From: UBA6168 sp964573725
Lineage (GTDB): Bacteria; Bacteroidota; Bacteroidia; Chitinophagales; Saprospiraceae
Direction of reading: 5' to 3'
Assembly (NCBI GenBank): GCA_964573725.1
Contig: CAZNLJ010000010.1
Span: 81,338-145,337, forward strand
Length of the DNA: 64,000 nucleotides
Shown: piece after piece, positions 26,579 to 34,652 of the stretch
Numbering within the stretch: position 1 is the stretch's first letter
Layout: each line of letters starts with the position of its first letter
Made by a program: the position numbers and the translations under genes
The notes under the pieces: model-generated
The model's input: the letters and a program-made list of their open reading frames with translations, nothing else
What the model was told of the DNA's origin: nothing
Database searches by the model: none

Positions 26579-27062
26579 TGACGACATATTGGGCGGGCTG
26601 CGTCCGAAGGATGGCAGGCCGTGGGTCGGGGTGGGGAGGATACCGACGGATCGGCGGGCCGGTTGCCCGTTAATCGGCGGACAGCGCGGGGACGGTGCCG
26701 AGCGGTGGCAAAAGTATCCGGGAACCAGCCACAGCGCTAACAAATTTCTACGAATAGGGTTTACGGGTGCGTGAAGGTCGGATAAAATACGACGGGAATC
26801 GGATATCGAGATTTGGCCAGGTTGCGATGAAACCTTCGCAGGAAAATAAAGTTTAGAGGAAGGGGGAGGAGGCTTGTGCTTCCGGGTCGCGCCGAATCCG
26901 GCCAAGCAGAATAATATATTAAAATATACAATTTAATATCGACTTAAACGAATATTATATCTTATACATATATTTAACATGATAAAAATTTCACCATACG
27001 AGTCAGGGAGAATCAGGGGTTGGGGGTATGAGCGACGATAGTGGAAGGAAAACAACAACAAT
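26579..27062. other. Divergent intergenic region, AT-rich centre
   Basis: A 484-base region between the TonB receptor and thrB. It holds the receptor's putative promoter at 26709-26716 and a marked AT-rich block at about 26910-26995. I see no TAnnTTTG box or leader-peptide attenuator for thrB (no threonine/isoleucine-rich small ORF). Confidence 0.4.
26709..26716 (-). promoter_or_regulatory. -7 promoter element for the TonB receptor operon
   Basis: Minus-strand TACTTTTG matches TAnnTTTG. A TTTG lies 24 bases further upstream (26741-26744), just outside usual -33 spacing. The predicted leader is about 130 bases. Confidence 0.43.
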
Positions 27063-28001
27063 ATGCGCAGGACGACGGAAGTATTTGCCCCGGCGAGTGT
27101 GGGGAATGCCGGTATCGGTTTCGACATCATGGGGTTCGCCTTATCGTCACCCGGGGATGAGGTGGTGGTCCGTCCGGGCAAGCGACCCGGGTTAAGGATC
27201 ACGCGGATTACGGGGGACGGGGGCACCTTGTCGTTGGATCCGGCCCGGAACACGGCCGGGCTTGCGGCATTGCGGCTATTGGCGCATTTGGGGGAAACCG
27301 GGATTGGGATCGAGTTGGAGTTACACAAGCGGATGCCGATCGGGAGTGGATTGGGGAGCAGTGCGGCCAGTGCGGTGGCGGGGGCATTCGGTGTCAATGC
27401 GTTTTTGGGATTCCCGTTGGAGAAGCGGGCGTTGTTGCCGTTTGCGATGGCGGGGGAATATTTGGCATCCGGCGGCATGCATGCGGACAATGTCGCCCCT
27501 TGTCTGCTGGGCGGTTTCCTTTTGGTCCGGGACCATGCGACCTTGGACCTACACCGGTTGCCGGTACCGAAAGGATTGCATGCGACGGTCCTCTATCCGC
27601 ACGTCAAGGTATTGACGCGGGAGGCGCGGGACATTCTCCGTCCGGAGATACCGATGGCATCATTTGTTCGGCAGACTGCCAATCTTGGGGCATTCATCAT
27701 CGGGATGTACGAATCGGACATGGCCCTGTTGGGGCGGTCCTTGGAGGATTGTGTGATCGAGCCGCAGCGGGCGGGTCTCATTCCGCATTTCCAAGCGACC
27801 AAGGCGGCGGCCATCGAATCCGGGGCTTTGGGCTGCAGCATATCCGGATCGGGCCCTTCCATATTTGCCTTGAGTGCCGACCTAACCCAGGCCGGAAAGG
27901 TGGCCGAGGCCATGCAGCGGGTGATGCACGACCACGGTGTGCCGCACGACTGTTTCATTTCACCGGTGAACGAGGACGGGGCGACACAACTTTCCGCCTG
28001 A
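27063..28001 (+). CDS. thrB: Homoserine kinase
   Basis: A 312-residue GHMP-superfamily kinase that phosphorylates homoserine before threonine synthase. The N-terminal APASVGNAGIGFDIMGFAL matches the family, the ATP-binding loop is PIGSGLGSSAAS, and the C-terminal GHMP motif is SISGSGPSIFAL. Length is the family norm. It is followed after 30 bases by thrC on the same strand, so thrBC is an operon. The composition is odd: it favours G-rich codons (for example TTG for Leu, GGG for Gly), unlike thrC and most + strand neighbours to its right. Confidence 0.93.
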   Translation: MRRTTEVFAPASVGNAGIGFDIMGFALSSPGDEVVVRPGKRPGLRITRITGDGGTLSLDPARNTAGLAALRLLAHLGETGIGIELELHKRMPIGSGLGSSAASAVAGAFGVNAFLGFPLEKRALLPFAMAGEYLASGGMHADNVAPCLLGGFLLVRDHATLDLHRLPVPKGLHATVLYPHVKVLTREARDILRPEIPMASFVRQTANLGAFIIGMYESDMALLGRSLEDCVIEPQRAGLIPHFQATKAAAIESGALGCSISGSGPSIFALSADLTQAGKVAEAMQRVMHDHGVPHDCFISPVNEDGATQLSA

Positions 28002-28031
28002 AGGTCGGTCCCCGGAAAAAAAAACAGACCT

Positions 28032-29336
28032 ATGCAATTGTACAGCACCAAGGACAAAAACCGCCTTGTAACCTGGGAAGAAGCCGTATTCCGGGGGCTT
28101 CCGGAGGACAACGGCCTGTATATGCCGGTCCATCTCCCCAAACTTCCCGCGGGATTTGTGGAGGACCTGCCGAACCAAACGTTCCAGGAGACGGCCATGG
28201 CCGTTGTCCAGGCTTTGCTGGCGGATGCCGTTCCGGTGCCGGCCATGCGGAAAATAATCGAAACGGCCGTCAATTTTCCGGCTCCGCTCGTATCCCTGTC
28301 GGATAATACCCATGTATTGGAACTCTTCCATGGCCCATCCTTGGCTTTCAAGGATTTCGGGGCGAGATTCATGGCGGCGCTCATGAGCCATTTCCTGCGG
28401 GGGGCGGATCGGAACCTGGACATCCTGGTCGCCACGTCCGGGGATACCGGCGGAGCGGTGGCGGCCGGCTTCCACCACACCCCGGGCATCCGGGTCACCA
28501 TCCTCTACCCTTCCGGAAAAGTCAGTCCGCTCCAGGAAAAACAGCTCACCACCCTGGGCGGAAACATCCGGGCCCTGGAAATCGACGGCACCTTCGACGA
28601 TTGCCAGCACCTGGTGAAACAAGCCTTCCTGGACCAGACCCTACAAAGGAATTTGTCGCTCAGTTCCGCCAATTCCATCAATATCGCCCGATTGGTGCCG
28701 CAATCCTTCTATTATTTCGAGGCGTACAAACAACTTCCCGACAAAAAACGTGAATTCGTCTTTTCCGTCCCCAGCGGTAATTTCGGCAACCTGACCGCCG
28801 GATTGTTCGCCTGGCGCATGGGACTGCCCATCCATCGTATGATTGCGGCCACCAATGCCAATGATATCGTCCCCGGATACCTCAAAAGTGGCCGTTATAC
28901 ACCCAAACCCTCCGTCGCGACCCTTTCCAATGCCATGGATGTGGGCAATCCCTCCAATTTTGCCCGAATCATGGACCTGTATGGTTCCACGTGGAACAAT
29001 GTCGCGCAGGATATCCTGGGATTTTCCTTTTCGGATACCGCCACCATGCGGGCCACCCTTTCCATCCATCGCAATTACGGATACCTGATGGACCCACATG
29101 GCTCCGTCGGCTTCCTCGCCTTGGAGGAATACCTGGCGGCAAATCCGTCGCACCAAGGTATCGTCCTGGAAACGGCCCATCCGGCCAAATTCCTGGAATC
29201 CATGGAGGATATCCTCGGTTTCCCGATTCCGGTACCGGAAAGATTATCCCGCTTGGCCCAGCTTCCCAAATCCTCAGTTCGCCTCGGGAAATCCTTCGAC
29301 GATTTCAAATCTTGGTTATTGGACCATGCCGCTTGA
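28032..29336 (+). CDS. thrC: Threonine synthase
   Basis: A 434-residue PLP enzyme converting O-phosphohomoserine to threonine. The N-terminus LYSTKDKNRLVTWEEAV is typical of the family's longer, E. coli-type form. The PLP lysine is K107 in PSLAFKDFGARFM. The phosphate-binding loop VATSGDTGGAVAAGF and the later VPSGNFGNLTAGLFA and DVGNPSNFARIM segments are conserved. It follows thrB with a 30-base gap that carries an A-rich tract before the ATG. ThrA-type genes are not in the window. Confidence 0.94.
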   Translation: MQLYSTKDKNRLVTWEEAVFRGLPEDNGLYMPVHLPKLPAGFVEDLPNQTFQETAMAVVQALLADAVPVPAMRKIIETAVNFPAPLVSLSDNTHVLELFHGPSLAFKDFGARFMAALMSHFLRGADRNLDILVATSGDTGGAVAAGFHHTPGIRVTILYPSGKVSPLQEKQLTTLGGNIRALEIDGTFDDCQHLVKQAFLDQTLQRNLSLSSANSINIARLVPQSFYYFEAYKQLPDKKREFVFSVPSGNFGNLTAGLFAWRMGLPIHRMIAATNANDIVPGYLKSGRYTPKPSVATLSNAMDVGNPSNFARIMDLYGSTWNNVAQDILGFSFSDTATMRATLSIHRNYGYLMDPHGSVGFLALEEYLAANPSHQGIVLETAHPAKFLESMEDILGFPIPVPERLSRLAQLPKSSVRLGKSFDDFKSWLLDHAA

Positions 29337-30256
29337 CACCGTCAAGCCAGGCATTGACGGGCAATATGCCTGTCCCATCGGACCGCACCCGGACCCCCCC
29401 AGGGTTCCACCCCTACGTTTTTCGCCCCACTTGGACTTCCATCCCCGACAATTTACCTACGCAAGCAAAAAAGAGCAGGCCATGCCGGGCTATTCCTTTC
29501 TCCTTCCCCTTTCACCGCTGACCCATTGCACTCCTATTTCTTCTTTGTCTCATCTTCCGCACCGCAAGCGCCAAATCGACTATTCCGATGTAAGGCTCGC
29601 ATGATTGGATAAGGACATCACCCCAGCATAACCAAAAAAAAGAGGTAACTGCGCTTCCCGCCTTCCGGACAGGACGGCCGCCGGTGCGCTGGGGCGCGCA
29701 GCAGGCTTCCTTGGATAACCATTTAACTACTTAGGGAGTCAGGAGTCGCCCCCTTTTCCATGCGGGATACGGCACAGCAGCACGCTTTGGTACTAATAAA
29801 CGTTCGGGAATCGCGTTCCTTTGTTCGTTGATTTTGCAGCCAGCGGTGTGGAAGATGCGTTTTATCTGTCCACTCCTTCCATTTGCCGGTACCAACCGGC
29901 ATCCCGGCCTGAATCCCCCGATAAGGCCTTGAATCCGGCAGCGAACATGCCGAAAACCTGTACGCTCCCAAATCTTACTTTCAAACAAACCCTTAGGCGC
30001 CGCTTGGCAAGGGAAGCAGCTCGCCGACCTGTCGAATCGGGCGGTTGACGGTACATGTCGGATCCGGCCGTGGGTGCAACTTCCCGCCTACCCTTCCGGC
30101 TGGACGAAATACAAAATGGGCATTATTTCATCTGTTCAAGACGCTACATAAACCAGCCTATACCCTACGAAATGGGTAATCCGGTGCACGATAACCGCAG
30201 GCATCGATTCCGACCGGCCTTACAAACCGGAGAACAGCCGGCCTGCCTGTCCGTTT
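29337..30256. other. Gene-poor stretch of about 0.9 kb
   Basis: No convincing protein gene. Candidate ORFs (such as 29723-29971 and 29731-29988 on the minus strand) are cysteine- and arginine-rich and unlike any known protein. I looked for tmRNA, RNase P RNA and SRP RNA and could not establish any. It ends at the long palindrome at 30257-30306. Confidence 0.4.
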
Positions 30257-30306
30257 AAAAAGAAAAAGGGGGATGTTCCACGTGGAACATCCCCCTTTTT
30301 CTTTTT
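30257..30306. terminator. Perfect 50-bp palindrome; bidirectional terminator overlapping a parS-like core
   Basis: Twenty-five bases read identically on both strands, checked base by base. Outer A/T-rich arms (AAAAAGAAAAA to TTTTTCTTTTT), then GGGGGA/TCCCCC, then the central 16 bases. This fits an intrinsic terminator working in both directions between thrC (+) and the lipoprotein gene (-), whose stop codon is 14 bases away. Confidence 0.75.
30274..30289. other. parS-like chromosome-partition site
   Basis: TGTTCCACGTGGAACA is a perfect palindrome and equals the known parS core of pseudomonads (except the last base) and differs from the Bacillus/Caulobacter consensus (TGTTTCACGTGAAACA) only symmetrically. 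ParB-family proteins bind this kind of site near replication origins. No second copy was seen in the window and parB is not in the window. Confidence 0.65.
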
Positions 30307-30320
30307 TCAGACCCGGTAGC

Positions 30321-30896
30321 TTAGCGGACAATACTGGCTGTTATGCCGTATTCGTGCTCGATCCGGAAGACCGGCAACTCCTGGCGGCTGTGGAAGGCAT
30401 ATCCTTTGTTCGCCTCCCATTCCAGCGTTTGGCTGGTTCTTATCAGGATGTTTTCGCTTCCATATTCGATATGGACCTTCCGCACCTTCCCGTCTTCCCA
30501 CTGTACCCGGATGGTTTTGGTACGCATCGACGGATCCAGGGCCTTGTGCTCCAAGCCGACCAGCGCGCCTTCGGTATTCCAGGTGGTATCTTTGGAATAT
30601 TTGTCCGACCAGGCCGGCTTATTGATGTCACAGGCGACAAACAAACCCAGGTCGTCGGCCAGGTCAGGATCATCGATGACCTTATCCTCCCATTGTCCAT
30701 CCACCATCATCCGGCGGGACAGGGATTTTAGCCGGGACAGACTGTCCCCGACGGTTGCCATATATCCCGCCAGGTCGAAGTATGGCAAAGGCTTCGTTCC
30801 GGACTTGCCGCCGGCACCGGCATTTTCTTCACAACCCGGCAGCATCCATAGCAACATAAAGCCTATGCAAACGGCCGGGAATCGAAACACTGACAT
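30321..30896 (-). CDS. Hypothetical lipoprotein
   Basis: About 191 residues, with a lipoprotein signal and lipobox MLPGC near residue 20. The mature protein has no recognisable domain; it carries a predicted mixed alpha/beta pattern, for example DLAGYMATVGDSLSRLKSLS, a conserved-looking VQWEDGKVRKVHIEYG and FRIEHEYGITASIV near the end. The start at 30896 (MSVFRFPAV) gives a better signal than 30911. It is downstream of gpmI on the minus strand and ends next to the long palindrome. Function unknown; envelope location inferred from the lipobox. Confidence 0.65.
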   Translation of the reverse strand: MSVFRFPAVCIGFMLLWMLPGCEENAGAGGKSGTKPLPYFDLAGYMATVGDSLSRLKSLSRRMMVDGQWEDKVIDDPDLADDLGLFVACDINKPAWSDKYSKDTTWNTEGALVGLEHKALDPSMRTKTIRVQWEDGKVRKVHIEYGSENILIRTSQTLEWEANKGYAFHSRQELPVFRIEHEYGITASIVR

Positions 30897-31016
30897 GCGA
30901 ACTGGATACATACCTGGATATTATGGTTTGCGCCCGAAGGTCACGGTCCCTTCTCCCCCGCTTCCGATTTGGCCGTTACGGCGGACAAGGCAAGCGGACA
31001 ACCTCGCTTCCTTTCT

Positions 31017-32555
31017 TCAAATATTGCCTTCCGTCAACACCGTACCTTCCATTTGTGCCGGTATCGGCAAGCCCATCAGCCGGAGGATGGTCGGGGCCAC
31101 ATCCCCCAACTTCCCTTCCTGCAAACGGATGCCGGCCACATCCCGCCCCACCAGGATGCATGGGACCGGATTCATGGTGTGGGCGGTGTTCGGACTGCCG
31201 TCCTCGTTGACCAAGTAATCGGAATTTCCGTGGTCCGCAATGACCAGTACCCGGTAGTCATGGCCGACCAATACCTCCAATAAGCGCCCCAGGCATCCGT
31301 CCACCGTCTCGGCCGCCCTGGTCGCCGCATCCCATACACCCGTGTGTCCAACCATATCCGCATTCGCATAATTCAAACATATGAAATCCGGCAGGTTGGC
31401 TTCCACATCCGCCACGATTGCGTCCGTAATGGCTTCCGCCCCCATCTCCGGCTCCAGGTCGTAAGTCGCAACCTTCGGTGAAGGTATCAATATTCTCCGC
31501 TCACCCGCAAACGGCTCCTCCCGACCACCGGAAAAGAAAAATGTCACATGCGGATATTTCTCCGTCTCCGCAATCCGGACCTGGGTAAGTCCATTCTCCG
31601 ATACCACCTGCCCTAAGGTCCGGTCGAGGTTGTCTTTCTCATACACGACCCGGACACCCCGGAAATTTTCATCGTAACGGGTCATGGTCACATAATACAG
31701 GTCCAATTTGTGCATCTCGTACGCCGGCATATCCGTCTGGGTCAGCACTTCCGTCAACTCCCTCGGCCGGTCCGTCCTGAAATTATAAAATATCACCACG
31801 TCCCCCGCCCGGACCGTCGCCAAAGGATTCCCCGCCGCATCCGTGCAAACAATCGGCTTCAAGAACTCATCCGTCTCCCCCGAAGCATAGCGCTCCCGAA
31901 CCACGGAGAGACCGTCCGTCGTCGCCTGCCCCCGCCCATGCACCAACAGGTCGTAGGCGACCTTGATCCGCTCCCAACGCTTGTCACGGTCCATCGCATA
32001 GTACCTGCCTATGATTGAGGCTAATTTAACTTTTTGATTATCAATACTTTTTATTAAATCTTCAAGAAAATGGGCTCCCTGCTTGGGATCCGTATCCCTT
32101 CCGTCCATGAATGCATGCACAAAAGCCCCGGGTACCTCCTGCTCGACCGCCATCCGGCACAAGGCCTTCAAATGCGCCGTGTGCGAATGGACTCCCCCAT
32201 CGGACAACAAGCCGATGAAATGGACCGGCCTGCCTTCCGCCCGCGCCTTCCGGAACGCTTCCAACAACACCGGATGGTGCTGGAAACTCCCCTCCCGGAT
32301 GGCCTTGTTGATGCGGGCCAATTCCTGATAGACGACCCTGCCTGCACCAATGTTGAGATGCCCTACCTCCGAATTACCCATCTGCCCTTCCGGCAATCCC
32401 ACCTGCTCGCCGAAGGTGGTCAGCGTAGTATGCGGATACTGCGCCCACAAACGGTCCATCACCGGCGTATGCGCCTGCGCCAGGGCATCCGAATCGATTT
32501 TCTTTCCTATCCCCCATCCGTCGAGGATTACCAATGCCAATTTCTTGTGATCCAT
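31017..32555 (-). CDS. gpmI: 2,3-bisphosphoglycerate-independent phosphoglycerate mutase
   Basis: A 512-residue binuclear Mn enzyme interconverting 3- and 2-phosphoglycerate in glycolysis. The metal-binding ALVILDGWG sits at the N-terminus, the catalytic serine is in MGNSEVGHLNIG, and later alkaline-phosphatase-fold segments include FICLNYANADMVGHTG and VLVIADHGNSDYL. Length is the family norm. A putative promoter is 29-36 bases upstream (32584-32591). It is on the opposite strand from the following DUF4783 gene. Confidence 0.96.
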   Translation of the reverse strand: MDHKKLALVILDGWGIGKKIDSDALAQAHTPVMDRLWAQYPHTTLTTFGEQVGLPEGQMGNSEVGHLNIGAGRVVYQELARINKAIREGSFQHHPVLLEAFRKARAEGRPVHFIGLLSDGGVHSHTAHLKALCRMAVEQEVPGAFVHAFMDGRDTDPKQGAHFLEDLIKSIDNQKVKLASIIGRYYAMDRDKRWERIKVAYDLLVHGRGQATTDGLSVVRERYASGETDEFLKPIVCTDAAGNPLATVRAGDVVIFYNFRTDRPRELTEVLTQTDMPAYEMHKLDLYYVTMTRYDENFRGVRVVYEKDNLDRTLGQVVSENGLTQVRIAETEKYPHVTFFFSGGREEPFAGERRILIPSPKVATYDLEPEMGAEAITDAIVADVEANLPDFICLNYANADMVGHTGVWDAATRAAETVDGCLGRLLEVLVGHDYRVLVIADHGNSDYLVNEDGSPNTAHTMNPVPCILVGRDVAGIRLQEGKLGDVAPTILRLMGLPIPAQMEGTVLTEGNI

Positions 32556-33032
32556 ATGCTGCTGATTTTTTTTGTCCTGTCCACAAATGTAGGAACTTTC
32601 ACAAGGCTACAGATCGGCGTTCCCTCCCGAGCCCCTTTGCTTGTACGGGCTCAACGGTTTGTCGAACGCAAATGCCCATCCCGACCAAGCCCGCGCTTCC
32701 TCCCTTACCCCCCTTCCCGTGCCGCCAACGGAAGCTACCCGCTTCCGGACACCACGCCTCGGGTAAGCACGACGCGGTTGCGCACGACCTTCCGGCCGGC
32801 AACCTTCCTTTCCGGTCGGCATTCCCCGGACCGAAACGGATGAAAACGACCGATTCCCCAATTTTTTTCCCGCCCGCCAATAATTTATGAAGGCCCGGCG
32901 TTATATTACCTCCGTTATCCGCCGAATACCACCGCCATTCCCGGCTGATGGCCGCCGCCCGAACATACGAACGAACCGGCTTGTTTTTTTGTTCGCCTAT
33001 AGCTGTTTTACATCATCCAGGCGATTAATCCG
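32556..33032. other. Divergent intergenic region (gpmI / DUF4783)
   Basis: A 477-base region. It holds a putative gpmI promoter box at 32584-32591. Beyond it is C-rich sequence without recognisable gene. Confidence 0.4.
32584..32591 (-). promoter_or_regulatory. -7 promoter element for gpmI
   Basis: Minus-strand TACATTTG matches TAnnTTTG, giving a leader of about 25 bases. Confidence 0.43.
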
Positions 33033-33428
33033 ATGTCCATGAAAATCCTGATCCTTGCTCTCCTGCCGCTCCTGCCCTTCCTGCCGACTCCACCGGCAGC
33101 GGCCCAGGGACTTTCCGAAATCACCAAAGCCATCGGCCAAGGCGATGCCGCCACCCTCGGTACCTTCTTCGACGACAACGTCGAGGTGGCTGTGCTGGAA
33201 AAGGAAGGCACCTATTCAAAATCGGCCGCCATCAGTGTCGTGCGGGATTTTTTTTCCAAGCACAAACCCTCCCGCTTCAGCCAGGTCCACCAAGGCACTT
33301 CCAAAGGCAAAGTATCCGAATATTGTATCGGCGACCTGCAAACCCACAACGGGTCGTTCCGGGTCTATATCTACATGAAGGTGTCCGATAACCTCCATAC
33401 CATCCAGGAACTCCGTTTCGACCAGTAA
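33033..33428 (+). CDS. DUF4783 family exported protein (NTF2-like)
   Basis: A 131-residue protein with a signal peptide (to about TPPAAAQG). The mature region resembles the DUF4783 family, whose fold looks like NTF2/SnoaL: EITKAIGQGDAATLGTFF, VVRDFFSKHKPSRF, and a C-terminal strand LHTIQELRF. The function is unknown. The family is common in Bacteroidota and located in the envelope. The start may instead be the ATG at 33039 (MKILI). It stands alone upstream of the folB-like gene. Confidence 0.75.
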   Translation: MSMKILILALLPLLPFLPTPPAAAQGLSEITKAIGQGDAATLGTFFDDNVEVAVLEKEGTYSKSAAISVVRDFFSKHKPSRFSQVHQGTSKGKVSEYCIGDLQTHNGSFRVYIYMKVSDNLHTIQELRFDQ

Positions 33429-33666
33429 CCCCAGGCTTCCCTTCCGCCTGCAAACGACCGGAAACCTCCGGGTCGCACAATTACCCGGATATCCATGCCG
33501 CTGCTTATCTTGGCTGCCGATCCGGCTTTCCCGTAAGAAGGAGGGACCATCCGCAGACCTCCGGACGGCAGCAGCCGACAACCGGATTCCCCCGGGCATG
33601 CCCGACCCCGCGGCAAGGACCTCCCCGGGAAAATACGTTGAAACCCGCACTTCACAATATTCGGAT

Positions 33667-34185
33667 ATGCCTGTCATCGCCCTGGAAGGAATGCGCTTTT
33701 TCGCACATCACGGCTTCTACGAAGCGGAACAGGTATTGGGAGGGGAATATATCGTCGACATCACCCTGACCGTCGGTTCCTTCTCCGGTGCAGCCATTGA
33801 GGACGACCTCGGAAAGACCATCAACTACGAAACCGTCTACCTGATTTGCGCCGGTATCATGCGCAAACGCATCCGGCTGATAGAAACCGTAGCCAGCCGC
33901 ATCGCACTCGACATCAAGCACCAATTCCGGAATGTCTCGGAAATAAAGGTATCCGTAAAAAAATTACATCCACCCCTCGGAGGAAGGGTGGATGCAGCCC
34001 GGGTAGTAGTCGATGGTAATTTCCAGCAGCGATGCGCCCGTTGCGACAAGCCCATGCTCTGCTATGGAGACCGTTCCTGCTGGTGCATGGATACCCAGGT
34101 ATTCCGGAAAACACAGGAACAGCTGCAGGCTCAATTCGGAGACCGCTGCCTTTGCAAGGACTGCCTGGCGTACTTCGCCTATTAG
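33667..34185 (+). CDS. folB: Dihydroneopterin aldolase fused to a cysteine-rich CWC domain
   Basis: A 172-residue protein. Residues 1-118 are a FolB domain with the start MPVIALEGMRFFAHHGFYEAEQ and catalytic-type E (HHGFYEAEQ) and K in VKKLHPPLGG. It converts dihydroneopterin to 6-hydroxymethyl-dihydropterin in folate synthesis. Residues about 122-172 form a Cys-rich CWC module: CARC, CYG, CWCM, CLCKDC. That module usually occurs as a separate small protein and is presumed metal-binding. A frameshift joining two neighbours is not needed because the frame is open throughout. The start at 33667 is the standard FolB N-terminus. Confidence 0.84.
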   Translation: MPVIALEGMRFFAHHGFYEAEQVLGGEYIVDITLTVGSFSGAAIEDDLGKTINYETVYLICAGIMRKRIRLIETVASRIALDIKHQFRNVSEIKVSVKKLHPPLGGRVDAARVVVDGNFQQRCARCDKPMLCYGDRSCWCMDTQVFRKTQEQLQAQFGDRCLCKDCLAYFAY

Positions 34186-34205
34186 ACCCGGCCCGGCGCG
34201 GACCT

Positions 34206-34436
34206 TTACTCCGCCGCTTTCTTTTCCTCCAGTTTTTTCTTCTCCGCGTCCTTCATTCCCTCCTTGATCTCTTCCTCGATGGAATGGCGGGCATTGTTGA
34301 ATTCCCGGATCCCCTTGCCGACACCCCGCATCAACTCCGGAATCTTCTTACCGCCGAACAACAACAGAACAACCCCGAGAATGACCAACAATTCCGTCAT
34401 GTTCAGGTTTCCGAGAAATAACATGATATGGTTCAT
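34206..34436 (-). CDS. tatA: Twin-arginine translocase subunit TatA/E
   Basis: A 76-residue Tat component. One membrane segment (about residues 14-30, LLVILGVVLLLFGG), the following KKIPELMRGVGKGIREF amphipathic helix, and a long charged tail are the TatA pattern. TatA oligomers form the transient pore for folded proteins with RR signals. tatC is not adjacent. The start at 34436 (MNHIMLFLGNLNMTEL) is likely; the second Met nearer the helix is an alternative. It converges with the folB fusion gene. Confidence 0.85.
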   Translation of the reverse strand: MNHIMLFLGNLNMTELLVILGVVLLLFGGKKIPELMRGVGKGIREFNNARHSIEEEIKEGMKDAEKKKLEEKKAAE

Positions 34437-34570
34437 GACACGATGTTTTGGAAAGGGACATCCCGGATTGGATAAGCACTTCCGGTGCGAAACACCCCCT
34501 TCCCATTAGATAATCCATTCTTTCACCGACAGGATGACCGACCGATCGGCTCCTCCCCGGTTAGTCCTAA

Positions 34571-34578
34571 CAAATGTA
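34571..34578 (-). promoter_or_regulatory. -7 promoter element for tatA
   Basis: Minus-strand TACATTTG matches TAnnTTTG, about 135 bases before the tatA start. Confidence 0.4.
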
Positions 34579-34652
34579 AGCGGAAATCAATTCACGGGGT
34601 AACGTATCCCGGGCAAAATATTTGTAAGCGCAGCCGGCCCGACACCCCGCCC

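Noticed and set aside
30001..30030. SRP-RNA-like GGGAAGCAGC
   Set aside because: It does not fit the conserved helix 8 sequence.
29941..30060. tmRNA-like GATTCGACAGG on the minus strand
   Set aside because: No matching 3' tRNA-like end or tag-peptide frame was found nearby.
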